Shown here: in pieces, positions 12,860 through 23,828 of the stretch
Position numbering within the stretch: the first letter of the stretch is position 1
Layout: every line of letters begins with the position of its first letter
Assembly: GCF_000003815.2 (NCBI RefSeq)
Contig: NC_049988.1
Coordinates: forward strand, 400,510 to 464,509
Length of the DNA stretch: 64,000 bases
Direction: 5' to 3'
Origin: Branchiostoma floridae
Lineage: Eukaryota; Chordata; Leptocardii; Amphioxiformes; Branchiostomatidae
The notes under the pieces: generated by a model
What the model saw: the letters and a program-made list of their open reading frames with translations, nothing else
Database searches by the model: none
What the model was told of the DNA's origin: nothing
Made by a program: the position numbers and the translations under genes

Positions 12860-13880
12860 CGTTATACCTACCTTCGTACATACAGTTGACAAAAAGAATG
12901 GCTCTTTGTTTCCATCAGTAAATATGTATTGTTTAAAATGATACCTGTAATATGGAAAGATATCAACTGGCGTAATCTACATGAATTTACATAACGACAT
13001 CTGGCTTCCTCAGCGACAAGTAACGACAAACAGCATGCATATTGTGCCACTGTTCTTGTTCCCGTGTTTCATTGTACTCCTGAAGGGCATGACCATTGGA
13101 GGGCAGCTAGAAGTGCATATTAGTCGGGCTTACATACACTGGTATTAAGTGGTCATCAGATACGAAGTTAATTGCACGACAGGAAAAATTCACAGGATTT
13201 AAAATAAAACAGTTGTACAATAATCTAAAAACGTTTTTTAATGAAAGGTAATATTATGATACCTGCCATTGTCTGGTAATTACTGCTGTTACAGTTTAAG
13301 ACAAGGGACAAAGGGGTAGACATATAATTTTCCTTATCAATAAGAAGGAAGCAAGACATTTTGTCAAAGATCAAACTGCTACTTCAAAGTACAAACTGTA
13401 CAAAAATGTCCCACCCATCGTAGAGGTCTTTGGCAAAATCAAAGATAAATATTGGGGTTGTGCTGAAAAGAGTCAAAAGTGGTCTGATTTTTCGTTTCCA
13501 TACAAAATGATATATGGATGAGCGTGACTTGCAATTGGCTTCAGCAAAAGTAAACAATAGCATAACTGTAAACTGGTCAACACATAAAATGTTAAGCACG
13601 CCTATAACCTATATATAACGTATAACGTAGAAAAAGACCAGAACCGTTCAATTACGGATAGAATGAATATAATTTAAAAGCTTCATAAAGAGTATACACT
13701 ATCCTGGCCAGGGTTTTATTAAAAGTACTGAACCAGGGCTGCCATACTCCCCATAAACTAACTAGATAGTGAGCAGATGAGTTAGTGAGAACGTAGTATG
13801 GGAGACCCAGTAAACCAGGATAGTACCTGGTTAATGAATTCTGGTAATCACTGCTGTTAGACGTTAAGACATTACTGCAA
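12860..13880 (-). repeat. Diverged copies of the Kelch-gene upstream region
   Basis: Blocks at about 12960-13290 and 13510-13880 resemble the sequence upstream of gene A (6000-6310): the words AACTGGYGTAATC, GGCTTC(T)TCAGC, a GGGCAGCTAGAAGTG-like stretch and a GGTAATTACTGCTGTTA-like stretch recur in the same order. No coding exon accompanies them. They look like remains of further duplications of the Kelch-like locus. Confidence 0.55.
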
Positions 13881-14034
13881 TCCGTTATAGAACGACGCCC
13901 ATGATCCACCCCATTGTAGGCGCATTCGACATGAGATATACACAAAACATTGTTGATCCATCCTACCTCGTGTGTCCTTATCCTATATACTAATGCTGAA
14001 AAGCTTTAGAAGTGATGTGTTTTATTCCTCCTTA

Positions 14035-14300
14035 AGATATGGCAGGTATGTGTGCCACAGGGCAATGAGAACTACGTGCTATATACGTCCTACTGGGCAG
14101 GACAGCCTTCAGATCTGTCCAGGAGCCAACAGACCTGTCATACATATATACAATGCGTTCTTTTTCATCATCATCATCCCAACCATTACGACAGCTGAAC
14201 CAAATGTACAGCTGGTTCTCCATTACAAAAAGATTGGGACTGAGATCAACATCACGGCTTCCCGGGTTCGGCCAGCCCTGCGGTCATACACCATAGTGGG
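14035..14300 (-). pseudogene. Kelch-like gene fragment (3' part of last exon)
   Basis: The minus strand encodes a piece clearly homologous to the last exon of genes A and B: MENQLYIWFSCRNGW, then VYMYDRSVGSWTDLKAVLP, against [19 protein letters not shown] in gene B. The segment matching QKLQ to YDTESD is missing just upstream, and the end diverges before the normal C-terminus. No BTB or BACK exon lies nearby. Immediately to the right the sequence passes into a copy of the gene A upstream region (14330 on), so exons 1-4 and most of exon 5 have been deleted. Confidence 0.85.
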
Positions 14301-14329
14301 TTAAATAACGATCTGTAAGTAAAAAAATA

Positions 14330-15230
14330 GGACTGGAAACTCAAAGGGTAGGTAGACGAGACAAACACTGATTACCCACGTAATGTAGTAGTAACATTTA
14401 TGCGTCACGGCTTGAGATGGACGGTATAATTACGTAGTGAAAATATCACCAACAAGTTACAAAAAGGAGTTTTTACAATATTTTGTCCAATGCCAAGTCT
14501 TGGACGGTTTTTGGACCAGCTGATGGTCTTACAGTAGAACTAACGTTACTCCTGTTTGAATTTTCTTTGAACATGACATTAAACCTGATTACCTTTACAA
14601 CGGTATTTTGAAACAGAATAGCACTCGGTAATGCTCACGTGTAATACATCGTTCGCGATCTCAATAAATCAAATCAAATGGGCGACGTTTTGTATATCAA
14701 TAGATATTTATTATTATGATAGAAAAGATATAACGCTACATTGTAAAGTAGAACGTAAACTGGCGAAAATAGTAGTACGGGTAACTCCCAATCTCGTGCA
14801 AAACATCTTAAAATTTGGTTCTTATTCATAAACTGGTGTACTCTTGATGAACATGGATAACACTAACTTTCAAATTGGCTTCTTCAGCAAAAGTCCTGAA
14901 CTCTATTGAGTCATTCCCAGATGGGACTGACCAGTGGAGAACTGCTAGAAGTGAAACTTAGTCAGGCTAACATTATATACCTAACATTACCGCAATATGA
15001 TTCAACTCACCGTATGGGGCAATACATAGAATTTGAAAATAGAAACACATGTGCAATAATTATTTTAGAGAATAATGAATATGGTGTCTGATTATTACTG
15101 ATGTCAAATTCCAAGACACAAAACATCTAAAAGAGAGCTAGAATCAACGTTTCTATTGAGGATGACAGTGATTCTTTAAAAGCATTAAATGTTCCTCCAT
15201 TATAATGGTATTCGGCAAACCCAAGATCTA
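14330..15230 (-). repeat. Duplicate of the gene A upstream region
   Basis: The sequence is collinear with 5465-6345, with the same order of words: TCAAAGGGTA, CGGCTTGAGATGGA, TTACAAAAAGGAGTTTT, GAACATGACATTAA, ATAGCACTCGG, CAATAAATCAAATCAAATG, AGTCCTGAACTCTATTGAGT and GACTGACCAGTGGAG. It marks a third tandem Kelch-like locus whose coding part is nearly gone. Confidence 0.9.
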
Positions 15231-15455
15231 AACATATGTACTGTATAGTGGACTAAAATACAAATCTGTACTTTTCTACATTATAAAAATTATTATCGAG
15301 AATAAATCAAACTTACCGGCACATGAGACAATTTGATATATGGCTGAAATGTCTTTTACTGTAACAGCGTTATAGCCATGGAACTGAAACTGCAACTAAA
15401 ATGACTAATGAGTAACCGTGACTATTTTAGATTTAAAGACCATCTCCTAGGCCAG

Positions 15456-15555
15456 NNNNNNNNNNNNNNNNNNNNNNNNNNNNNNNNNNNNNNNNNNNNN
15501 NNNNNNNNNNNNNNNNNNNNNNNNNNNNNNNNNNNNNNNNNNNNNNNNNNNNNNN
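15456..15555. other. Assembly gap
   Basis: A run of 100 N. True length and content are unknown. Confidence 0.99.
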
Positions 15556-15816
15556 TACTTTTAATCTATGAGAGACGGTGGACAGTAATGTGAAAGGCAG
15601 CGCAGTCCTTACTGCAAAGGGTTTGCAGTTCTAGTGAAGATTTGTTAGGTTACGCTTTTGATCATTGAACACATCGGTGTTATGGAGGGAATACTTTTCA
15701 CAATTGACAAGAGCTCTCCATGTTTCAGAGTTTGTTTTTAACATTCATGACATTGAAGGTTGATAATCCTATATCAAGGACCGAATGCGATAGCTAAAGT
15801 AAATATAGTGATTTTA

Positions 15817-15850
15817 TGACGTCATTTTATGACGTCATTTTATGACGTCA
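15817..15850 (+). promoter_or_regulatory. Triple palindromic CRE motif
   Basis: The full consensus cAMP-response element TGACGTCA occurs three times at 15817, 15830 and 15843, exactly 13 bases apart with identical spacers ATTTTA-like. Three CREB/ATF sites in phase could act as an enhancer, but it may also be a simple tandem repeat. No start site was recognised beside it. Confidence 0.6.
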
Positions 15851-16019
15851 TTTTAACGCCATCGTGTTTGCAATTATTGACAACAGAAGGAATGCCAAAA
15901 AAAGTCTGGGGAGGGTTACATATATAGATAGCGAGTGTTTGATCATGTCCTTTGTCTATTTCAGTAAAACCAAATTAAATGTGATTAGAATCTTCTGTCA
16001 CATGATTTTTTCTTGTTAT

Positions 16020-16760
16020 CTTCGCCAGCGAAGATTATAAGATTGCTTACTTGGGTCTGTATGTAGGTCAACAGCATATAAGTCGAGAAATTGTGGATGG
16101 AACTTTTTGATTTTTTGTAGGTGTGTAGCGGTTGTCGAAAGGCATGCCTAGTTTGAAAATGGCTTACCTGGCGTTTTCCTACGGTACAGCAGCGAGCTTT
16201 GTATATTTTCGAGGTTTGTTTCGAGAAGCATAACTCAAAATGCAGCTGGGCGATTTCTACGATATTTGGCAGGTGTGTAGCGGTTGTGTAAAGGATTGTC
16301 ATGTGCGAGAATGGTTTAGCTAGCTTTTACCTATGGTGCTGTAGCTGGCTTTGTATGTAATTGCGTTTGTCTGTTAACACGATAACTCGAGATGTTCTAC
16401 ATGGATGCTAATGATATTTTGTTGATAGGTAGGGGACACAGAAAGGAAGGTCAAGTTTGATAATGGGCCTCCTAGCGACTTGTTTTGGTACTGCAAGTGA
16501 GCATCAAAGCTTGCGCCTAAATTTTCCAGAAGTGCCATGTTCATGATTTTTAAGTGGTGGATAGCTGTTGGGACTAGGAGTGAATGGTGTAATTTTGGGC
16601 CCCCTAGCAGCTTGTTTGGAACTGCAGTGGGTCTTATAGTTTGTAACTTTTAAAAACGATAACTGCAGAGGGGATTGATGGATATTCTTTGCTTTTGGTA
16701 GGTAGGTACTTAGGGTGATTATCAACATAATGAGATGCTAATTATGTAAATTGCGATCTA
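16020..16760 (+). repeat. Dispersed repeat family R1, diverged copy
   Basis: Several tandem, decayed units carry the family hallmarks: CATAACTC(GA), a GATATTTGG-TAGGTGGG(TAGG) stretch, TCAAGTTTGATAATGGGCC, CCTAGCGGCTTG and ACTGCAGC. The same family occupies 22500-24640, 28690-29230, 29455-29680 (inverted) and parts of 61950-62560. Class unknown. No coding capacity was seen. Confidence 0.75.
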
Positions 16761-18243
16761 CTTAATATAATTACTTTGGGATTCTTATCATGGAGAGAAC
16801 CACATCCCTTACAAAAGTGGTGTGCAGTGCAACATGACACTGGCACCATTGTCACCCTAGTCCAGCACTAATGTGTGGACCATTAATCTTCATTTATCAT
16901 TCAAGCCCTTCAGACAGAAGCAGAAGCCTGATCTCCTTTCCCTGACAAGGGCCAGTCACACCAAATTAACCCCTTGCCCCCAGTCTCCGGGTCTTAGCAC
17001 AGACAAATCAAAGGTGGAGCAGAACTAATCGTCATGCCATGGCAGGTTACACGCCCACCCGTTTGAGGCATAAGACATGGTCACGTAAAAAAAGATTAAA
17101 ACATCACGGTGGGCCAAATCAGGCTGTCAAAGGTGCCAACGTAATCCTCATGAGTTGTTCGATCGCATACAGTACGCTTAATGATTCAAATACTATTTCG
17201 GGATGAGATTTGAAGAGTCAAAGTTTGCCTTCAAACTGGCTCTTTTTGCCTGATTTTGGCCTCGATTTCACACTGCATGGGTGTTTCCGTGCAACCGATT
17301 ACGACAATAGCATATACTTCCGGGTTGTACGAGTGCGGTCATAGAACGCGGGTGGTATCGTATCTTGTCTCGGTTTGTGCTAGGTTGTAGAGGAGGATCT
17401 AAGTAAGGCTTATGAATATACTAATACTTGGAGATTAGCAATTACTATGCCTGTCAATCAGCTATTTTGTCTTTGCGGGGCTATGAATGGGGGGATCTGA
17501 GTAGCCTGACGTGATAGCCAGGCCAGGTAGACTGTGTAAAATACCTCTGACTTAACTCGCGATTGCAAAACTTTACTTACTATTTTCAAGAGATGGACAC
17601 AAACATTCACCAAGGCGGGGCCGTAACAATCCTTACGTATGACCCTTAGGTAACCCTTAGATGACCTATTATCTAATATATAGGCCAGTCACTCAAAGTT
17701 TGTTTATTATTTCTTTTTTTACGAAAAGACTGCAATGTACATTTTGTAGAGTGAAATCTTATATAAAACTAAAGACCTAGCCTAACCTAGCCTAACTAAA
17801 GACCTTACATCCAGCTTTGCTATATTAACATCTCGTATTAAGCTGTATTTGGTGCTTATCTGGCCCATTATAGCCATAATTACATACATTAATCATTCAA
17901 AAACAACGACCTTCGATAAAGAATGTTTATTTGGCGAAGATGTGTGTTCGAGGAACTCTAGTTTAGGATGCGTTTGTCTTTATATGCGTACCTGAAGAAA
18001 GTACAATTGTAGGTGTAATGATAAGTAACACTTTTCTTTGAAGAAAAAAATAACTGAACTCCAAGATAGGTAGAGGGCAGGAAGCATACCCATACACGCA
18101 CGTCCGCATGAAAATATATGAATCTATATTCTGTACATCGTATTTTTTAAAGGTCAAGGCACTAGGTGAGCTGAAGTGAGGTGATTTTAACACTTTCAGT
18201 CAAAAATTCCAAGATACTAGATAATGAAAACTTCAGTTACACC
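16761..18243. other. No feature recognised
   Basis: No supported exon, RNA gene or transposon terminus was seen. A short (CCTAGCCTAA)-like repeat occurs near 17778-17805. Confidence 0.4.
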
Positions 18244-18627
18244 CAGGGCTTTAGCCAGCTCGAAATTTTTTTCCGTCAGCCAATTCCCATTGTCGCGAAA
18301 ACCGCGAAAATCAATTTAGAAAGACAGAACTGAGACCTTGAAAAACGGGTTTTTAATGAGATTGTCGTATGCGAAAGGGTGCCGACACACTAAGTCGACA
18401 ATCATAACAATAGCAAAACAAACAGTGTGTGGCCTTCTGACTGTGGACAGGGTCCCCAAGCCGCCTGTAGCTTCCACCAAGAATTTTTGTCCGTCCAAGG
18501 AGGTTAAAAAAAAAGATTTATAACCTCCTTGGTCCGTCAAGGTTGACGGATTGGTTTAAAAAAATTTCCGTCACACGCAGCAAATTTCCGTCAATTGACG
18601 CAAAAACGGACGCTGGCTAGAGCCCTG
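18244..18627. mobile_element. Non-autonomous hAT-type element
   Basis: The element starts CAGGGCTTTAGCCAGC and ends GCTGGCTAGAGCCCTG, giving terminal inverted repeats of about 16 bases with one mismatch. It is flanked by a perfect 8-base direct repeat GTTACACC (18236-18243 and 18628-18635). CAGGG termini and an 8-base target duplication are the signature of the hAT superfamily. At 384 bases it has no transposase. An internal perfect palindrome CCAAGGAGGTT/AACCTCCTTGG sits at about 18495-18533. Confidence 0.92.
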
Positions 18628-19039
18628 GTTACACCAGAAATACAACGGCACTTAAGGCATCCGAAATATACATGCATTAAGTTTAGGGTTGTGTGGTATA
18701 AACAGATCAACATAACATGAAATTAAACGACAAGAATTGTATGAAATCAATACATTACATGCGATTAACTGTTATAGTTTTAAATTCATCTGTCTTTGGT
18801 GGAATGTAAAAATACTCAATATTACTCAATGCAATATTGTTTTACAGAATAGTTGTATTATATAATTAATAAGGCTGATAGAATAAGACACATCTACACT
18901 TCAATCGTTCAATATATTCAAAAGCAAATGCAATGATAGTAAAAATGCAGTGAATGTATATATAATGTAATGCACTTTCAATGTGACCAGTATTTTCCAA
19001 CCCCAAATAATAGAAATATATACTGTTTATATTATATTT

Positions 19040-19280
19040 CTTTTTTCTCTTTCCTTCCTTCTTTCCTTTCTTCTTTCTTTTTCTTTCTTTTATTCCTTCC
19101 TTCTTTATTTTCTTTTTCTCTCTTCCTTCTCTCTTTCTTTTCCTTTCTTTCTTTCTTACCTTCCTTCATTCATTCATTCCCTTCTTTCCTTTTTTTTCTT
19201 ACTTGCTTTCTTTCCTTCTTTTTCTTTCTTTCTCTCTTTCCTTCTTTCATCCTTGCCTTTTATTTCTCTCCTTGCATTCT
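19040..19280 (+). repeat. Polypyrimidine (CTTT/CTTC) tract
   Basis: About 240 bases of almost pure T and C with TTTC, TTCC and TTCT units. The long open frames through it reflect composition only. Confidence 0.95.
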
Positions 19281-20020
19281 TATACTCCTTACATTGCTAT
19301 CTGGAGATACTTAACTTACAAGAGAGATTAAATTATCATTGTCTCTTACAAACCTGCGGATAAAAGAAAAACGACATAGGGATAGAAAGATTTAGTCGCT
19401 ATAAACTATTTCGTCTATTATTTGAGCGACAACCATTAATTTTAGGTGAGGGAGAAGGAAAAAACGTGGAAAATTGTCCTGACCTGAGTTGTGCGGGTCA
19501 AATTGCGCTGCTGGAAGTCAGACACCCAATTTTTTTTTGCTTGGAATAGGAGGAGGATCATTATCAAACATTTTGACAATGTCTTTTGTTGATTTACGGC
19601 ATGGGGAACTCGACCCACACATGTCTGATCACAATTTACACCTCTTTTTTCTCGCCACTTACCTTCTGATTTGCAAGACACGTTTGCCTGTAAAGTAATG
19701 ACTCCAATGATTTGGAATTTGACGGATATTGATAAAAGGCATCATACTATGAAGCTGTGCCTCAAAATTTAAGTTGTGCTTATTATTTCTGGGTGAGGCA
19801 GAGAACTTATTGATCACCCCTCGTATGTCCTCGGGCTCTTTGACTATTATTCGACAGCCTTGTTGAAATTTTATGTTTTTCTTTCATTCTTTTTTTCCGT
19901 CTTTCTTTCGTGTAGCGTTTTTCATATGACACGTTAATAACTAGCTGTGACCATGTACGGTCAGCACAATAACCTGCCACAGAAGAGACTAAGAAAGGAT
20001 TTGTACTTCTAATAAGCTTC

Positions 20021-20026
20021 TTTATT
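20021..20026 (-). terminator. Candidate poly(A) signal of zinc-finger gene A
   Basis: AATAAA on the minus strand about 600 bases past the stop codon. The surrounding 19820-20260 block is shared with the 3' flanks of the sibling gene (25330-25560) and the relic unit (47300-47722), which supports it as the common 3' end region. Confidence 0.5.
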
Positions 20027-20229
20027 GTCACTAATGAGCTATGTTCTTACATATCAGCCATGGTGGTTACTGAAACATTTTACGTTACAGAAGCTAAGAT
20101 CACAAGACAAGGCCTCAACTTAGTCAAACAGCCCGGTGTTCTCGTCATACCATATGCACTACCAGTTCGGATTAATTATCGAGTTTACTTAGATGTCATA
20201 AAATCACATTACTCAAACATATACTGTTG

Positions 20230-20630
20230 TTCACCATTGTGCTCTTTGATGGTTGTCAAATTCAGATGCTCAAGTATTGTCACACTGGTCAGACTTATGG
20301 CGTTTTTCTGCTGTTTGAATTCTCATGTTCAGCAAGGTAGACAAGGTACACACACTCCCGACACATGTAGGTGCGTCATTAGGTTGTGTGTTGTTTAAGA
20401 TTTTTGTAGAAATTACACCTACTTGTTGCAGAAAAGTCAAACTGGGCATTATTTTTTTTACATTTGTGAGTCTTCATATTTTTAGATAAGCTACACATGT
20501 GAGTTGCTTCAAACTTGATTTAGTCACACTGGTCACATTTGTAGCTTTATTCACCAGCATTAGTTCTCATGTGTTTCGCTAAGTAAGACTTTTTAGCTGT
20601 CCTGTACCCACGACCCAAACACATGTAAGA
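20230..20630 (-). pseudogene. Decayed zinc fingers downstream of gene A stop
   Basis: Past the TAG that ends zinc-finger gene A the same frame still encodes a finger-like stretch (SYMCLGRGYRTAKKSYLAKH). A second broken finger follows at about 20520-20560 (YKCDQCD), with further traces to 20260. The second zinc-binding Cys of the first is lost. The ancestral protein therefore had more fingers at its C-terminus. Confidence 0.75.
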
Positions 20631-21641
20631 CTAAGGCTTATCACCGGTGTGTTTAGATACATGTCTGTCCAAATTGAACTTTGTTGCAGAAGAATAGTCA
20701 CACTGGTCACACGTGTAGGGCTTGTAACCTGTATGAGTACTCATGTGTTCGGATAAATGAGACTTGCGATAAGTCCTGTATCCACACTCCCCACACATGT
20801 AGGGCTTTTCACCAGTGTGCATGGCTAGATGTTGGTTTAAGGTGGACGTCTGTGCAGCAGAATAGTCACACTGGTCACACTTGTAGGGTTTTTCACCAGT
20901 ATGAGTTCTCATGTGTCGGGATAAATGTGACTTTTGAGCTGACCTGTAACCACACTCCTCACACATGTAGGGCTTCTCACCGGTGTGTTTGGCTAGATGT
21001 CTGTCCAAATGGTATTTCCTTGCTGCAGAATAGTCACACTGCTCACACTTGAAGAGTTTTTGCCCTATGTGAGTTCCCATGTGCCGGCATAAGTGAGACT
21101 TGTAAGCTGTCCTGTACCCACACTCCCCACACATGTAGGGCTTATAACCAGTGTGTTTGGCTTGATGTTGGTCCAATTGGTATTTGCTTGCTGCAGAATA
21201 GTCACACTTTTCACACTTGTAGGGTTTTTGCCTTGTGTGAGTTTTCATATGTCGCGATAAGTGAGACTTGTGAGCCGTCCTGTACTCACATTTCCCACAC
21301 ATGTAGGGTTTGTCACCAGTATGTTTGGCTAGGTGATAATCCACATGGCTTTTCTTTGCTGCAGAATAGTCACACTGTTCGCACTTGTAGGGTTTTTCAC
21401 CGGTATGAGTTCTCATATGGTCGGATAAATGAGATTTCTTAGCTGTCCTGTACCCACAATCCCCACACATGTAGGGCTTCTTACCAGTGTTTGCTTCCGG
21501 CTGACCGACCAAACTCTTTTTGCTCGCTGTGGGCTGGTCTTTTCTTATGCTTCCATCTCGGTCGAATAGAAATCCAGTAGAAGACCCATCACAAAAGGTT
21601 TGGTAAACAGCAGTAGGAGTCCCATTACCTGCTTCTGCCAT
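20631..21641 (-). CDS. C2H2 zinc-finger protein, family member A (10 fingers)
   Basis: The coding exon runs from the ATG at 21641 (MAEAGNGTPTAVYQTF) to TAG at 20631, 336 residues. A splice acceptor (ATTAG) ends at 21649, eight bases before the ATG, so the frame upstream of this Met is intronic. Residues 1 to about 55 are a finger-free leader with TASKKSLVGQPEANT. Ten C2H2 fingers (CX2C-X12-HX3H, TGEKP linkers) follow. They alternate strictly between a CGECGYRT type and a CDQCDYSAA type, so the unit is a two-finger, 56-residue (168-base) module. Known function of such arrays is nuclear DNA binding and transcription control. No KRAB, BTB or SCAN domain is visible. A non-coding first exon with donor at 22427-22428 is shared by all family members. 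Confidence 0.9.
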   Translation of the reverse strand: MAEAGNGTPTAVYQTFCDGSSTGFLFDRDGSIRKDQPTASKKSLVGQPEANTGKKPYMCGDCGYRTAKKSHLSDHMRTHTGEKPYKCEQCDYSAAKKSHVDYHLAKHTGDKPYMCGKCEYRTAHKSHLSRHMKTHTRQKPYKCEKCDYSAASKYQLDQHQAKHTGYKPYMCGECGYRTAYKSHLCRHMGTHIGQKLFKCEQCDYSAARKYHLDRHLAKHTGEKPYMCEECGYRSAQKSHLSRHMRTHTGEKPYKCDQCDYSAAQTSTLNQHLAMHTGEKPYMCGECGYRTYRKSHLSEHMSTHTGYKPYTCDQCDYSSATKFNLDRHVSKHTGDKP

Positions 21642-22428
21642 GTCTAACCTAATGAATGGACAAAAAAATGTTAGAAAAGAAGAAATATACCAATTAAAAC
21701 TAGGTAATGGCAAAACAAATAATGTGCATCTTTACATTTTCTTGACTTACAAGATATTCATGGTAAGAGGTTGTTGTCTTTTTCTGTTTGTTGTAGCTGT
21801 TTGTTGTGTTTTTGCAATTACAAAATATATGTTTCCAGTGTATTAGTGACGTCAACTACAAGTAAACAGTGACAGGAAGCGATAAATCTGATACGGTAAG
21901 CAATTTATTCCATAGAAGACATTAGTTGTAATGTTTTTCTTTCCACAATTTGCCACAAAATGTTCAGCCTTAAGCCATTCGTGATTGCCTACAGCTCACA
22001 GTAAATCATCCGTCTTAAAAGCGTCATCTATTTTACAGTAGACTCTCCCAATGACATACATGACGCAAGCGGCATCTTGAGTAGATTCATCGGTCACCTG
22101 TCGGGAAGGCCCTATACTTGCTACATGTAACCGAACACCACAGGGTGTTGGCTACACCCCCTGTAACTATGTTGTCTGGTCTATGCTATATATATACCTT
22201 GTTTGTCTTGAGGAGCAGAAGATAACTAGGAGAAACGGAGCAAAAACAAATTATATGTTTCCTTTGTTTCCGTGAAGGTTTAAAATTATACCCCCCTCCC
22301 CACCCCCATTTTTCGTCACCCTGAAAAGTCTTACAGTTCTGACCAGTGTAGCCCACGTATAAGAAACGACCACTACCCACTATAGTTCATAAGAATGCAG
22401 TCATTTTGAATCTATATCTCGTTCCTAC

Positions 22429-22480
22429 CTGCTTCCTGTGTTGATAATTTACCTCCGCACAATCATCCTGCAAGTGTCTG
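22429..22480 (-). other. Non-coding first exon of zinc-finger gene A (3' border)
   Basis: GGAAGCAG followed by GTAGGAACG forms a splice donor (exon side 22429). The same donor and neighbouring sequence (TGCGGAG, TTGCAGGA) recur at 27750 and 47097, each upstream of a sibling coding exon. The 5' end is not visible, so the extent is approximate. Confidence 0.6.
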
Positions 22481-22499
22481 TCTGAAGCAGCCAAGGGTG

Positions 22500-23459
22500 A
22501 AAGGTGAATGGCACTGTGGGGTCAATTCCATGCCTGCTTATAACAGTGTGTAGCGTGTTCCGCCTATACTTCAGAGGAGCTGCCTTTTCTCGATTTTTAC
22601 CTTTGCCAGAATGGCTAAGGTTATGTTTTCGGTTTGGTGGTGTGGTTCTCCCCGTTTGTGAGCAGCATAACTCGAGAGGACTTCGATGGATGCAGCTGAT
22701 ATTTGGTGGGTGGGTAGGGGTGTGGAAGACGAAGGTCGAGTTCGATAATGGGCCTCCTAGCGGCTTGCTAAGGTACTGCAGCAGGACCTGCATGCTTGAT
22801 ATCTCGCGTTCCGGACATGCTGCGGTCGTGATTTTTGAGCGTTAGGGAGCCCTTAAAGCAGGGAGTGATTGCTGCGAGTTTGGGCCCCCTAGTGGCTTTC
22901 ATGGAAGTGCAGGCACCGGTTTAATTGCAAACTTTTGTCTGCGGACAGCATAACTCGAGAAGACTTCGACGGATGCAGCTGGTATTTGGTGGGTGGGTAG
23001 GGGTCTGGGAAACGAAGGGGGAGTTCGATGATGGGCCCCCTAGCGGCTTCCCTTGGTACTGCAGCGCAACTTCCGGGTGTGTTTTTCCATCTTCTGAACA
23101 TGGTATGGCCACGAGTTTTGGGTGTTAGATAGCTCTTATGCTCAGGAGTTAGTAACATAAGTTTGGGCCCCCTAGTTGCCCTTATTCTTGGTCTACAGAT
23201 TATTAAATCTTATGTGTACATAGCATGTATACACCCCATCATGTATAATGTACTGTCCCTATAAACAATTTTCTTGTAATCCTATCGTCTGGTTTATAGT
23301 CGTGTTGACCTCTTTTGCAGCAACTATGACCTTTGGGGTCACTTCTTGTCAATCTTACACTATAGGCTTGGGCATGACGTAACCATTACACCCAAATATA
23401 GCCACAGTGCCAGAATGGCTATGGTTATGTTTTGTGCTTGTGAGTCTGTGTGTGTGTGT

Positions 23460-23531
<72 letters not shown>

Positions 23532-23828
23532 ATAACTCAAGAAGCCTCGGATGGATCCCGATAATATTTGGTAGGTGGGTAGGGGTTGGGAAAACGAAGG
23601 TCAAGTTCGATAATGGGCTCCCTAGCGGCTTGCTAAGGTACTGCAGCAGAACTCAATTTTTTATATCTCATGTTCTGGACATGTTGTGGTCGCGATGTTT
23701 AAATGGTAAATAGCCCTTGGGGCAGAGAGTAAGTGCTGTAAGTTTTGACCCCCTAACGGCTTGTTTAAAACTGCAGCCGACTATTTCCTTTCAAACTTTG
23801 GAGGAGAATAACTCGGGAACGTGTAGAA
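22500..23828 (+). repeat. Dispersed repeat family R1, tandem copies with (GT)n
   Basis: At least three units are visible, each with CATAACTCGAGAAG, TTTGGTGGGTGGGTAGGGGT, GAGTTCGATAATGGGCC, CCTAGCGGCTT, CTGCAGC and then TTTGGGCCCCCTAG. Units start near 22665, 22945 and 23530. A GT microsatellite (23448-23530) is embedded directly before one CATAACTC block. The array lies between zinc-finger genes A and B and so separates the duplicated genes. Confidence 0.85.
23448..23530 (+). repeat. (GT)n microsatellite
   Basis: A nearly pure GT run inside the R1 repeat. Confidence 0.97.

Noticed and set aside
18970-19363. Two overlapping frames of 114-126 codons made of Phe, Leu and Ser
   Set aside because: Produced by the polypyrimidine tract; no start context, domain or splice site.
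20631-20633. Stop-codon readthrough extending zinc-finger gene A
   Set aside because: The finger after the TAG has already lost a zinc ligand and further stops follow, so decay is simpler.
20681-21442. Long open frames on the plus strand opposite the zinc fingers, rich in Cys, His and Thr (also at 25780-26607 and 44078-44476)
   Set aside because: They are antisense shadows of the repeated finger codons; the minus strand shows the real motifs.
23346-23713. Cys-Val and His-Thr repeat proteins over the GT/CA tracts (also 48384-48826)
   Set aside because: Translation of dinucleotide microsatellites.
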